Below are positions 12,255 through 24,033 of a stretch of DNA of 64,000 nucleotides, piece after piece. How positions within the stretch are numbered: the stretch's first letter is position 1; every line of letters begins with the position of its first letter. The DNA is from Neoechinorhynchus agilis (Eukaryota; Acanthocephala), in assembly GCA_051530055.1 (NCBI GenBank), contig CM121341.1:15624001-15688000 (forward strand), given 5' to 3'. The translations under genes and the position numbers were made by a program. The notes below the pieces were generated by a model. The model did no database searches. It had not been told where the DNA came from and worked only from the letters and a program-made list of their open reading frames with translations.

Positions 12255-12475
12255 TTGTCGGTATATGAGGTACCGGGTATATGATTAGAATTATTGTTTA
12301 GGTCTTCACCCAGTAAATAATTTTTTATAAAACACGTTTCGAACTTCACAGGGTTCATCATTAGTTTATAGCGTCTTTTTATAACCAACAAACTGATGGT
12401 GAACCTGACGATATTCGAAACGTTTTTTATAAAAAAGGATTTACCGTGTGAAGATCTAAACAATAATTTTGAACT
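12255..12475. repeat. Fold-back element, family 3
   Basis: Long imperfect hairpin. The left arm contains attattgtttaggtcttcac, then cacgtttcgaact and gttcatcattagttt. The right arm contains aaactgatggtgaac, attcgaaacgtttttt and gtgtgaagatctaaacaat. A related block, in the other orientation (ggttcatcatcagtttgt, then tatacccc), lies at 54400-54490 in the GalNAc-transferase intron. Short ORFs on both strands here are translations of the arms. Confidence 0.7.
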
Positions 12476-12789
12476 AAAATTGATTTTAATCCTATATCTT
12501 AGGAGAACAGCTACGATTTTTATATTTAAAATCGTGCAAGCATTTAGAATACATGTGAAACCCCATGACTTCTGCGCCTATTTGTAGTTTAGCAATTATT
12601 TCATGGTGCAAAACTCAAATATGAACGAATCGCTACCGTTGATAAGACCTTAATCACGAAAAGTCCACTCGATGTTCATTAGCATTTCCCGCCAGAAATG
12701 TCGACTTTTCTTGTGTTAACGAAATCTCTTATAAATCCGCGTATAAGATAGTTTGCGTTTATGATGGCCAGCTCTGTAAAATTTAAAGT

Positions 12790-12935
12790 TTGAAGATTGA
12801 ACTGTTCATATTTGTTATTTTATGGCGAAAAAAAGTGAAAGTGCAAACAACCTTGATAAATGCACAAAATTGTGCGGAAATATCGGATTTAAAATAAAAT
12901 CATTTCAATTTCTTCGCCATAAAACAACTAAAATT
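12790..12935. repeat. Fold-back MITE, family 1 (copy 2)
   Basis: The left end has ttgttattttatggcgaa and the right end ttcgccataaaacaa. The centre reads cttgataaatgcacaaaatt and aatatcggatttaaaataaa. It closely resembles the copies at 33180 and 34735. Confidence 0.8.
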
Positions 12936-13439
12936 TAAAGCAGAATCAATTTTTACAATGCGCCGATAAGTCATTTTTGTTGAACGAAAGGTTATTCATG
13001 TTGAGCTCTCAGCTACACATTTGAGAGACACTGACACAACTTTGGGCCTGACGTGAGAGTGAGTAAAGGGAACTGTAATGTTGCATAGTGAGTAACAATC
13101 TTCTTTATTAATATAAGTCATTTCGCTGTCGCGTTATCTAAAAATTCCACATCTACCCATTTGAAGTTATCGAACGTCTTACTTTGAGCTTTATGAATCT
13201 AGTAAAAAATTACGTTTCGTCTAAAATCCTCAAGTCTTATCCAACATTTATTGCACATAATGAAGATATCCTTTCAATTATAAGCCTTTTCTTCGTGAAA
13301 AATATTCCGTTTATTTTAAATGGATGTTTTCCCTTTAAAATTTTCGTGCCGTGATGATGTAAGTAAAGAATTTTTCGTCTGTGATCAACATGATCGGAAA
13401 TCGATGCTGAACGGCCCTTATACATCAAACGTATTTTTT

Positions 13440-13910
13440 CAAACACAACTGCAATCTAATAATAAAGTACAAAACGTGCAATCGCCACCGTCCGCAAAAT
13501 TGGAGCTTCTCTCCTTCCTCGGCAGTCGCCATCACGTTAGCAGCATTGCCTCGTTGAACTGCAATCGAGATATTTTGTCGCAGGAATACACCTGTTCGTG
13601 CGTCGCCGGTCTTTTCTCTCAATTTCTTCGAGAGATCCTGAGGCAGAGTGAGCGCCGAGCTGCCAAGCGTTCCATACGTCTCTACCCCAAAGGGGACAAA
13701 ATAGTGAGCCCTCGATAACTGAATATATTTGTGTATTTTCCTCCCTTCCGCTGCACTGGCGGCACCACCGGCAATTTCGAGAGAGTAGGGAATATTGCTT
13801 ATTGCGAGGGTGTCCACACACGCAGCCTCCCAGAGAAGGCATTTGCCCTCCCGCCACGGAAAGACCAAAATTCCGTCAGGTCGACGACCGTCTAGTTCGC
13901 CGTTCTCAAC
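13440..13910 (-). pseudogene. Non-LTR retrotransposon fragment, C-terminal end (family R)
   Basis: The minus-strand frame reads LDGRRPDGILVFPWREGKCL, LWEAACVDTLA, HYFVPFGVETYGTLG and FLRQNISIAVQRGNAA. This is the conserved C-terminal region that follows the reverse transcriptase in one group of non-LTR elements. The RPDG...LLWDA pattern resembles a restriction-like endonuclease core. Upstream parts are missing, so this is a dead fragment. The same region recurs at 44616-44700, 47410-47755 and 60600-61440. Confidence 0.8.
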
Positions 13911-14729
13911 GCCCCAGAAATTACGCTGATTGTTAGCTGTAATTAATGTTTGTCTCTTTATGATATTATTTAAGCTTTATGCGAATATCACTAATATATT
14001 TGTTTGGCATACGAAATGGTATTAAGTGTAATTTTCGTTTAATTATTGCCGATAAGATCATGCGTTCTACTTTAGTCTTGGATACTATATCTATGGCACC
14101 AAAACTTTGAACTCGTTTGACATCTACAGTGGGGTTCGTAAAAACGAGATTTTGTAGTGCCGTAGTTTTCCAGCTCTTATAACATTCGTACCACAGGACT
14201 CTCCATTGTTTAATTAATTTTCTCTAGAATAAAGAGAAACGGGAACTAATTGTAATGAACTATGAATGTTTCGTACCTGTTTTACTACAGAGAAGTCCAA
14301 CGTGTTGAATTTCCAGCCCAATGACTAAACTGAACATCCCGATGCTTTTCAATGAGCACTCTTGTGTTTAAAAATGCTGTAGTCGGTTTTTGATCAATTA
14401 TGTATGATTTTTTCACACGATGTTTACTTTTCATTTGTTTAAATTAAAATGCACAATAAAATCCTAGGAATTTAAAAATTGTTGGAATCCTCACCAAAAC
14501 GTTTTCGAATTTTAATTAATATTTTCGATCTAATACTTTTGCACTTGTCCACGTACAACTTTCAAATTCCCAAATTTTTTCGCGTGGTCAAGTCTAAATA
14601 TAGCACCATAGATCGTCATCATCATCCTAAGCGATTACCAATTATTACCAAAATTACCAGCTAGTTGAAATCTCCTATTCGGAGGAAACTTAATTACATA
14701 ATTGGTCGCGCACTCCTTCCAGTCCAGCT
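13911..14729. other. Spacer between two retrotransposon fragments
   Basis: AT-rich, no supported gene. A weak 61-codon frame at 14479-14664 has no recognisable features. Confidence 0.35.
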
Positions 14730-15610
14730 TTAACGGCTAGTACCTGGACGATGCCACGCTCGGAGGAAACCCTTCTGTTGTACTGCGCGATTTGGAGACA
14801 CTAGTGAAGGAGACGGTCAAAATTGGCGTTAAATTGAATGCTGCGAAATGCTGGATTTTAGTGATGAACGGGGAAGATGAGGCGTCCAGGCAACCTATCG
14901 TGAAAGATTTTCAGAACCTGGCCCCCGGGATAGAATTAATCATTCTAGGCCGGCTGAGTCTTCTAGGAAGCTGCATTTTTGGTTCTAATGTCGAAGCAGC
15001 GATTGCCAATCTTCAACCGCAACGTTCGGTGCTGTGCGAACGAGTTGATGAATTATCTTCACATAAAGCTCTGTTCCTGATTAAGAACACCCTCTTCATT
15101 CCAAAATTAATGTATAAGCTGTGAACAGCGCCTTTTTAAACATAAAGATAAGCTAGCAAAATTTGACAAGACGGTGATAGCCTCTCTCCAGAAAATTTTA
15201 AATACTCTGTGGTCGGACCAAGCTTGGCGTCAAGCGTCCTTGCCTTTATCGTACGACGGTTTGGGTATCCGCAAAGCAGCCGATATTTCTCAGCCAACTT
15301 ATTTGGGATCGTATGAAGCAAGCCGCAAAATAATTCAATCCTTTCTTGGCGAGAATTACACTTTGGATAAAAATTTCGTGGAGGCTCTTATTCTTTGGTG
15401 TGGAGATTCAAGCAGCGAGCAGGTCCCCGGCAATGGTTGCAAACAATTAGTTAGGGACTCACCCCTGATAGCGAGAATTTGTAACTCGTTAACTTCAGAT
15501 TCTCGTGACCTGCGGAACCGAACTCGATTGGCGGCAGTCTCTACATGAGAACCGGGTGCTTGGCTCAACGCTATCCCGCCAAAGCAATAGTCAATGCGGT
15601 GGAACCCTTC
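14730..15610 (+). pseudogene. Non-LTR reverse transcriptase fragment (family R, YLDD box)
   Basis: Reading starts in the catalytic box YLDDATLGGNPSVVLRDLET, where YLDD is the polymerase active site. It continues through KIGVKLNAAKCWILV and, after a stop and frame change near 15122, HASLPLSYDGLGIRKAAD-like sequence (ASLPLSYDGLGIRKA). It ends in a further frame with EPGAWLNAIP. These blocks match the thumb and downstream part of the element whose C-terminal end lies inverted at 13440-13910. Several breaks make it non-functional. It ends where repeat copy A begins at about 15741. Confidence 0.8.
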
Positions 15611-17055
15611 TATGATCTGTCTCTGCCTTCATCTCCCTCTTATCATAATATAACTAAAAATTATAATTTCTTTTTAGACCTTATTATTCTCATGAAGTGT
15701 CTTAATTTAATACCTCAAGTTGACCAGCAGGTATCCCGTTAGACAACTTTATATTTTACTTTCATAGGTCGTGTTTTATTTACAATTCAACTAGAGTATT
15801 TGATTCGGATCTGTAGAGAAAAATTGGAATAAATTGCAAAACCCGTTTGATTTAAAGCGAGATTTGACTAGCTTATTTATGGATGCAGCAGTCAATACGC
15901 TGTTAAGATCTTGAAAACATTTCCCTTTCTTATATAATTAGTCCAAAAGAGGCCCGGATGTTTTCCAAACAAAAGCGAGAATTTAAACAATTTGCCGTGG
16001 TTTTTCTAGTAATCTCATCTCATTCGGAATGATGAATAAATTTCATGTGGTTTTGAGAGTCTGATTTGGGCAGCATATGTTATCGTCGAATCCCAACGGG
16101 TTTATTAAGTGCTGGAGAGGCGGTTTTCAGAGCTCGTGCTGTAATTGGCTACATAGCATATTTGATCGTAATCTCTCGCGCTGATTGGCCGCAGAACGCA
16201 CTGCAGCATAATATTGAACTCGAATTGTATAGATCGTGCATAACTTGGTACCTCGAACTAACGAGCTAAACACTTACTTTGTTCAACTTTGCTGTAAACT
16301 TCGAACCATTGATTGCAACTTATAAGGATTCAACGATAAAATCGCTACTCTTAATCAACGTCAATTTAACGGAGATAATTACGGCCACCCGATTAAATCG
16401 TTTTCTGGCTAAGATAATGGACAGAAGACCCCAATTCCAACCAGATGCAAGAACATCAGAATACTATATTCCGAGTCATCAGCGAGCAGATAGAACGTGG
16501 ACGTAAACCATTTAATGAATACCGGCCATCAAATCCAATTAACAACCAGGCTTAAATTTTACAATGCTTTCTGTTTACAATAAGTACAAAGTTGTAGAAT
16601 GCAGAAATCTTGTGAAACGTGCAAACATTTGCGCGGATGGGAATTTTTTACCGATTTAAACTAATCAAAGCTATCATCACTAATATCATATACCTGATTT
16701 TCAATTTGTCTTCAAATAAAAAATGCCGAATGTGTTAAATTTATTGAAAATTATTTTCAAATCTTTAATTTAATAAAATAAGCATAAGATAGTAACTGAT
16801 CTTAGGCAATATATTTGAACAGAATATTTTCTCGGTTGCGTAGCTTATTATTAAATGAAATTTTTAGAACACGTATACAATGCAAGATGTGATTTTATGT
16901 GAATATCGGTAGAAAAACAAACATCGAAGTGAATTTTGGGCGGTATTCAAAGGAGACGTTCACTATATTTACAATTTTATCGTCAGCGTCATTGAACATT
17001 TTCACAACTTTCAGCAAGCGCTGCGATGGTTATCCTTGATCAGTCAAATTCGCCC

Positions 17056-17358
17056 TCATTGACCTTCATCGTCCCCTTGGTCTTCATTATACTCCTCGTC
17101 TTCATTATACTCCTCGTCTTCGTTATACTCCTCGTCTTCGTCGTCCCCTTGGTCTTCATTGTACTCCTCGTCTTCGTCGTCCTCATTGTCCTCTTGGTCT
17201 TCATTGTTCTCTTCGTCTACTTCACGTAACGCCTCCCGGAGAAACCTTTGAAATACACGTATTAAATGCATTGATTTATCGTTCGTAATATCACGAAGAG
17301 CTTCTCGAACGTTAAGACGGAACTGACGTTCGCCGTTTACATTATCTTGGTTATCCAT
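17056..17358 (-). CDS. Acidic low-complexity protein of the dispersed repeat (copy A)
   Basis: A 100-codon frame from ATG 17358. The N-terminal half is ordinary and amphipathic (MDNQDNVNGERQFRLNVREA, then LIRVFQRFLREALREVDEE). The C-terminal half is almost only D, E, N, Q, Y and G, built from repeats of the type DEEYNEDQGD and EEYNED. The same frame is open in copies B (28819) and C (62022), with different repeat counts but always in frame. No known domain. Possibilities are an element-encoded accessory or RNA-binding ORF1-like protein, or a captured host exon. Opposite-strand frames here are shadows of the repeats. Confidence 0.5.
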   Translation of the reverse strand: MDNQDNVNGERQFRLNVREALRDITNDKSMHLIRVFQRFLREALREVDEENNEDQEDNEDDEDEEYNEDQGDDEDEEYNEDEEYNEDEEYNEDQGDDEGQ

Positions 17359-18094
17359 TTCTTTTAGGAAATTTAGACAATGATGAAATCAGTGTTAACC
17401 TCGCAGTTTTTGAACGAGGGTAATTATCTACTTAGATGAGATTACATAATGTATTCTCGTCACTAGTGCCAATCAAATATTTTTTGTTGATAACCAGTAG
17501 CAAATAAGTGCACCATATTAATACTGTAAAATGTTTGTTTCATAGCAATTCAAACTGACGAATGAATTAAAAATCTTAAAGAAACTACAAAAATGAAGCA
17601 GAGCATTCTTCGTAGCTTATTTTTTTACATTCAATATCACCGAATTCTGAATGAAATAGCCATCCCAATCACTTTCTTCAAAATTATTTAAATATATTTG
17701 AAGTTTTCACATGAATTTAAAAGAAAAGACACTTTACTGATTGCAATCGGTTTTACTCGATCATCGAAGGTCGAGCAGAAATGCCGCCAGTGAGCACAAA
17801 GATCGAATCCTGAATAACATTTCCATGTTAGACTCGGGTAACGAAGTCCTTGAAATCGAATCATTTTCCAATTGGTCGCTATGACAACTTCCGATCAATT
17901 TATTGAAATTTACCTAAATTTCAAAAGCTTCAACAGATCAGCAGAATATAGAACTCCCCTGGTTAAAGTCGAGATGCGGAAAGGGCGACCCGTTGAGATA
18001 CAATGCCGAATGTCGCTCCGTCACAAGTATTCACGTAAATTTGAAGTGTTCAAGGGACTGTCATTTAAAGCGACACGTCATTCCGATTGGTTTG

Positions 18095-18300
18095 AGTTGA
18101 TTATCGAGCATTCTTTGAAACGAATGAATTTTCAGGATGCCGTAATTGTGGTGCATCCCAATTCTTCGTCGGGGGATTCTTTGAAACGAAGGATTTCTAG
18201 GGATGCCGTAATCGCGGTTCACCCCAATTCGTCGTTGAAAGATTCTTTGAAACAAATGATATTCGGGGATGCCTTCAATTGCTTCGATGGTATCTTAGCG
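18095..18300. repeat. 66-bp tandem repeat array (about 3 units)
   Basis: Units begin cattctttgaaacgaatgaa / gattctttgaaacgaaggat and repeat every 66 bp, i.e. 22 codons. On the plus strand they translate as variants of DSLKRRISRDAVIAVHPNSS. Copy B has about two units near 27920-28040 and copy C about five near 60040-60360. The adjacent unique part also stays open in copies A and C (ILASIINIFDLVGDLIQP against ILACIINIFDLEGDLMQP). Confidence 0.75.
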
Positions 18301-18569
18301 TCCATCATTAATATCTTCGATCTTGTCGGAGATTTAATACAACCGAGACAATTTCAAACCGTTAGGAGACCACTAAAAAAGATATCGTCATCTGGATGTC
18401 AGTTTGTCTTAGAGGGGATAATCAAAATTGTGATTGTTGTAATTATTAAAATAAATCGTATTTACCAAATCCTACTATGTTGTCAGCGTAACTATCACCT
18501 AAATCGTCTGGCCGCCTCGAATTCGAGAACTCGTCAGTGTCGTCCTCTATGTGTTCCCGAATATATTGT

Positions 18570-19610
18570 TTTCCATTCACAAAGGAACAGGAGATGGGGA
18601 CCCCAAGTGATTCCAGGGTGCACTGGACCACTTCGACGCAACTACGGCCGTCCAGCAGATAATGAACGTATCATCCACATATCTTAGCCAGAGATTCACA
18701 CCATTCAACTTAAATAAGTATTTATCTTCCCATGTTCTCATATATAGCTCCGCCAATACTGGGGACAATGGACTTCCCATCAACCTGGTCAAAATTTTCA
18801 TCTTCAAACACAAAGTTTGAATATTGTGTACAAAATTGGAGAAGCTGGCGCCAATTAACAGCTGAGATCTTCCATTCTGTACATTTTTCAATCAATAAGT
18901 TTGTGGCTAGCTCAATTACCTCTTTCACCCGTATCCTAGTAAATAATTACGTTACATTTGCTGAAACCATCAGATCAGATTCGTTTGGATTCATCTTGTT
19001 CAATCGATCAATAAAATCTACTCCCGATTCAACCACATGATTTGACGGGGGTAGGAGCTGTTTAATAAAACTCGATAATTTCCTCGATGAATTATAATTA
19101 TAGAAAGAGTGTGCAGCGATGATCACTCGTACTTTGATGGATGTTTTGTGGATCTTTGCCAATAAATACATTTTCGGTGTCTTTGCATTCACAGATCGTA
19201 TTCTTTTATACTGCTCTTCTGGTAGACATTTCTTTTTCACTAATTTCAGATGCAATCTGCTAAGTTCATTCCCACGTTTCTCTGTGGGACAAACATCTAA
19301 CCTCTTGAATTCATCCGTTTGGAGAATTTCTTAACCCAGTTGTTCATTTATCGATTTTTAGTATACGTAATCCATATCGTGCATTGATCTCTTTGAACCT
19401 AACCAACATCTTATCCGTTACATTCGAAACCCGATTTCTTCCTTTCATAATCGCCCCATTGTAACTTCCTTCAAACTCCCCTAATGGAACATTCTTAATT
19501 CTAATCGATAAGTCATACACCAACCCCTCCATCTTAGTTATGAACTTCACTGCTCCGATTCTTAAGGTCGGGATAAACTCAGAAGCAAATGTCAAAAGTT
19601 CCACCACTTC
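18570..19610 (-). pseudogene. Penelope-like reverse transcriptase, broken
   Basis: On the minus strand, in order: a leader ending LRILKIDK; PEEQYKRIRS then AKTPKMYLLAKIHKTSIKVR and HSFYNYNSSRKLSSFIKQLL (fingers/palm of Penelope-like elements); LLIEKCTEWKISAVNW; then MGSPLSPVLAELYMRTWEDK and WLRYVDDTFIIC (YVDD active site). Each block is in a different frame or separated by a stop, so the gene is dead. No GIY-YIG endonuclease is seen. It directly follows the tandem-repeat end of copy A. Confidence 0.85.
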
Positions 19611-20524
19611 TTCAGGTAAGACTATATTCGAAAGGTTCTTGCGAGGAGCGACGTAAGACGCAACAGAGTGACTGATCCAGAGTGATGCCGTGGTTGTTTG
19701 TAAGGTATAAAAAGCAAAAAATTTCTACATTGAGAAAATTGCAATAGAGGAGTTTTAACTGAAATCGCCAAATACTTTACCAATATTATCAAGAATTCAT
19801 CTTATAACCTTCAGCGCGCAGACTTTTGCCTTTAGCAAAATAATTTTTATGGAAACAATGGATCTGAATTCATTCTCACATCCAAATAAATAAAGAAGCG
19901 CGATAGAAAAATTTCACAGGACGGCCAGTTCATCGCTTGTATCGAACGCCATAAAAATGATAAATCGATTTTTTACGATACCCATGAAACATTGAGGCTT
20001 ATCTTCATGAACGAAATCTCGAAAAATTTGTCCATTTTCTTGCCTGAGAAGACCACGCACATAAAGTAATATTAAAGTTCTTTAACTACATATTCTAAAT
20101 AATTCCATTAATCTGATTTATTAAAGAAAATTCAGCAGAAATCAAATTATTAAATGAGTATATTTTACAATAGTCAGTCTTTACCATACATTATGTGCAA
20201 TTATTTTTGCTATAAATTTTAGTATATTTTTTAACATTGGTCTCATCAGTACAATTTTACTTACATTTGTATGCTATTTGTGTAAAAAAGGAAAACTCAA
20301 CCTCTGTTTTTACCAAATGAATTCCGATAATTTTTAAAAGTAACCTAATTAAACCTGAGAGGCAGTCTTCAACGAGGCATCAAATCCAAGACTATAAAAT
20401 TTAAAAACTCTCCGTTACAAAGTATTTAGGCAAAAAGATCTTCAACTTTGTAGCTTTCAGTGGACAGCAACTAACATGAAATTTAACAGACTTCTCTTTC
20501 AGAAGGAGCAAATTTGACTCCATT
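19611..20524. other. Intergenic spacer
   Basis: AT-rich with no supported gene or shared repeat; it is the 3' side of the valyl-tRNA synthetase gene. Confidence 0.4.
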
Positions 20525-23500
20525 TCATTGTATAGAATTTATAGCTCGTTCATTATGGTCATTCCACTTATTGTCGACATCCATTTTGCTGTAAAGACGT
20601 GAACAGTAAGATGCTTTGACACTTATAAGTCCTTTTGCTTCATTTAAGGGCAAAACAACATCTGATTCATCGGGTATATTTTCTTCACAAAATTCAACAT
20701 ACTGAGTACTTGATAATTTTTCGATAACTTCTTTAAGATCTTTAACTTGCGAAATATCCTTTCGGTTAAGTCGCAACTTTATTTCAGTTTCCTTTCCACA
20801 ACCAAACATTGTCTTCAGCTTTAATGAACAGTGGATGATATCCCTAGTTAAATCGATCACATCAAAGTAATCTGGTCCTTCAACTGATCTGAAAAACGAA
20901 TCGTCAAAGTACTTCTCCTTAGCCAGGTCATTTGTCTGTTTCAAAACGATTTCCCACACATTCTGGCAAACGCTTGGAATAATAGGATAATGGAGACGTA
21001 ACATTGCGGATAATAATTGACGAAGACATTCTTTTGATGGTTTAATGACCTTAGTTGCTTCAATGTAAAAATCACAAAAATCACCTTTGAACAGTCGCTG
21101 AAGTTTTGATGATAGTTTTAGGTATTCGAATTCTGTTAAATCATTTCGGAGTTCATTTGCAGTTTCCTTTATTCGATGCAACATCCATCGGTCAATAATT
21201 GATAAGCGTCCCTCTATTATGTCAATGGAGTCGGCAAGATTATGAAGCATTTAGGTAATAGCACTTTTCGTATTTAAGGAAACGCTGTTTATGTTTAATG
21301 AAAAATTTGTTCACACCAACCCAAGTAAAGAGAATACATCTCTTAAGCCGACTCCATCAAATTAATGTTTGAAAGCTTGGATGAGTTTTACTTCACAATT
21401 GATTAGCATTTAGGGATAAACAATGGTAATAAATCGATGGAAATATGTTACAAATGTTAAATACACGTCGATCGCCTGATTATTAATTAACTATGGTCTT
21501 CGTGTTACCCTTTGACTGATCAATTTCTAGAGGTTTTCATATTTAACGGTCAATTCAAGAAAAAAACGGCAAAACCAATTCAGTTTTAAATCAGCTAAAT
21601 TTTTCTGAAGTCGAGATTAATATACTCAACGTCATGTTTATCATTGTTTAAAAGTTTCGTTGAACTTAAATACTCGAAAGAGCAGATTGTAAAACAGTTT
21701 AAAAAATTACTTGTTACAAACCTAAAAATCGACATTCCTTTCTAATCAATAGTGAAGCTTAAACTACAGCTATTTTCGTCATCGTAGGATTCCAAAATAC
21801 CATAAATATATCGACAAGCATTCCAGAACTTATTAACATACTTCTGTCCGTCCGCGAATGACCTTTCAGCGTCCATTTTAATCGTTTCTTGCTTGAAATA
21901 ATAATTGAGACACGCATATCGAAACGCGTCAACTCCGTATTTTTCTACGATGTCAATAGGATTAATAACGTTTCCCTTGGACTTTGACATCTTCTTACCC
22001 TTCGTATCCACAATTAATCCATGAAGTAAAATTCTTTTAAATGGTAAGCGATTGCTTAAAGCAAGACTCATCATAACCATTTTAGTTACCCACGGGCACA
22101 GAATATCATGTCCAGTTACCAGAAGGTCAATTTTGTCTGAAATATAAAGTGGAATTAGAGAAGATGAAAACCAAGTGTCGAGTACGTCTTCGTCCTGTTT
22201 CACATGATTAGAATTCAGTCGTCTTTTGGCTTCTTCAATTGATACCGCACATACTTCATTCATTTGATAATCATAAAAGACCGGAATTCGATGTCCCCAA
22301 CCGATTTGCCTGGACAAACACCAATCACGAGAACGTCCAAGCCAATGTCGCCAAACAGATTCACCGTACCCTGGGATTATCTTTAGACTCTTTAAAGCGA
22401 GAACGGCATCCTCTGCTAGTCCGCTTGATGTTAAATTCATAAACCATTGCTCTTTTAGCAAAGGTTGAACCAAATCTCCAGTCCGCTGACATAGTGGTAC
22501 TCTGTAACTCTTGTTTGAGTGAACTCGACTTAAATAACCTAGCTGAGATAATCTTTCAGCTATAAGTTCTCTAGCTTCATACACATTTAATCCGTCCACA
22601 GCTGGAACTCCGCAGCGCATACAATCATTAGAATCGATTACCGATTTTCGAAGAAGATTGTGAGTGTTCCCGATTTCGAAATCCATGAAGTCATGAGCAG
22701 GACTAATTTTAACAATTCCTGTGCCTTTAAAACTGCGGCATGGTTCAACGTAAACCCAAGAGAGAACCACGGTCGCCAAGTATATCCGGATAGACGCGCT
22801 TATCCGCTATAAAAGGAATTCTTTCACCAGTCAATGGATTACAAGCCATTCGCCCTATAAGATGAGACTTTGAAACATCGTCAGGATTTACGGCAAGAGC
22901 AACATCACCGAATATCGTCTCGGGTCTTCTTGTAGCTACCTCGACCCAATCGCCAGTGAAGTCATCGATGTCATACCGAACAAAAAACATTCTACCAAGC
23001 TCTATAGAACGACCGCTTGGCAACCGATATTTGGTCCCCCCTATCATTTCCACGAGTTTTACTTCAGTGTCGGACACCGTCGTCTGTAGAAAAGAACTCC
23101 AATTCACGAGTTGTTCCTGTCTTCTAATAAACGGTTTGTTATCTCGCGATTTCTTGTATCGTAACTTTTGAAACGAGTCAACAACGAAATTATTAAAACT
23201 ATCATTTAGAGTGTAGTATTCTCTGCACATGTTTGTTCGATCTTTTAAGTAAAACAAATATTCTAAATTTTAAATGGCCATATCAAAGATTGAAAGATCG
23301 TCCATTAACGCAAAACTTTTGGTAAGAATATAACAGAGAAAAATAAATTGCGTAATACCTGTTTTTAAGTAATTTGAATCACTAAGAATTTTGGGAGCAA
23401 AATCTCCAAGAAAAGAGATTTTTAAAGTTAAAATAAGATACCAATTCGTAAAACTAAGTTTAAATATTAATTACACTTCTAAACGTATCTTTCATTCGTA

Positions 23501-24033
23501 AATCTATCACTACCTTTAACGACTAAGAAAACTAAGGCGATTGGAAAAATAACTTTTGAACGCAGACAACAAAAAGGTAGTAAATATCTAAAACTTTAGT
23601 TCGAAATCGAACGAACATGCCTATCCCAGCATAGTTTCACTCCCAATTTCTTCAACTGAGACTTCATTTCTTGTCTCCTTTTATCCGTCCATGCTCTGAT
23701 CGTGCATTGATCGATTTTTCTAGAATCTCTCAAAGCGCTTCGGGCAGCCAAGTGACCAGCAATGCCAGCGTGATCAAATCCGGGTATCCAACTTATTTCG
23801 TTTCCATAAAGCATCAACTGCGACCTAACATGAACGTCCTGAATTACAGCATTAAATGCATGTCCTATATGAAGTTGACCGGTTACGTTTGGTGGAGGCA
23901 ATACCATGGTGTTTCCAGCCAACGAGTACGGCGTAGATACTTTTGACTTTACGTTTGTCTCCATCCTTAAAGTGTCATATTTAGACGGAAGCTTGGTGAA
24001 GCGGTAGCCATTAGATGTGATTAATTTTGACAT
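20525..24033 (-). CDS. Valyl-tRNA synthetase (class I)
   Basis: Charges tRNA-Val and edits mischarged threonine. Exon 1 (from ATG 24033 to about 23623) has the HIGH box in PPPNVTGQLHIGHAFNAVIQ. Exon 2 (23230 to about 22770) has RRQEQLVNWSSFLQ and the CP1 editing domain (WVEVATRRPETIFGDVALAV). The next part has GIVKISPAHDFMDFEIG, GHRIPVFYD, QDEDVLDTWFSSSL, VTGHDILCPWV and the KMSKS loop (GKKMSKSKGNVINP). The last exon (about 21250-20525) is the anticodon-binding helical domain (LSIIDRWMLHRIKETANELR). At roughly 880 residues it lacks the usual C-terminal coiled coil, so it may be the mitochondrial or a divergent enzyme. Intron 1 is a 392-bp AG-AC type. A second frame change near 22736-22800 and the edges of the ~490-bp last intron are unresolved. 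Confidence 0.88.
23231..23622 (-). other. Non-standard AG-AC intron (392 bp) in valyl-tRNA synthetase
   Basis: The exon before reads GVKLCWD and the exon after CREYYTLNDSFNNF, as expected for the family. On the minus strand the intron starts AGGCATGTTCGTTCGAT and ends ATCGAACAAAC|ATG. The ends are an almost perfect 14-bp inverted repeat. Length 392 is 2 modulo 3, exactly what the frame change needs. A GT donor (CAT|GTTCG) exists, but its AG partner (gtgcag) gives the wrong phase. Confidence 0.7.

Larger units (their letters stand above)
15741..18390 (-). mobile_element. Dispersed ~2.7-kb repeat carrying the acidic ORF, copy A (inverted)
   Basis: Near-identical, in reverse orientation, to 28000-30450 and to 59930-63415 (the latter with an insertion and a deletion). 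It contains the acidic ORF, a long non-coding middle and, at the far end, 66-bp tandem repeats. Homology at the low-coordinate end stops at about 15741 (ataaagttgtcta in the other orientation), whereas copies B and C continue into a reverse-transcriptase end. No terminal inverted repeat or target duplication is evident, so the element class is unknown. Confidence 0.75.

Noticed and set aside
12209-12587. ORFs sharing the motif of FIKN/FIKK on both strands
   Set aside because: Translations of the two arms of a hairpin element.
17026-17229. Hydrophobic ORF of repeated LLVFVVLLVFII type on the strand opposite the acidic ORF (also at 28948-29151)
   Set aside because: It is the antisense translation of GAC/GAG repeats in the acidic ORF, not a membrane protein.
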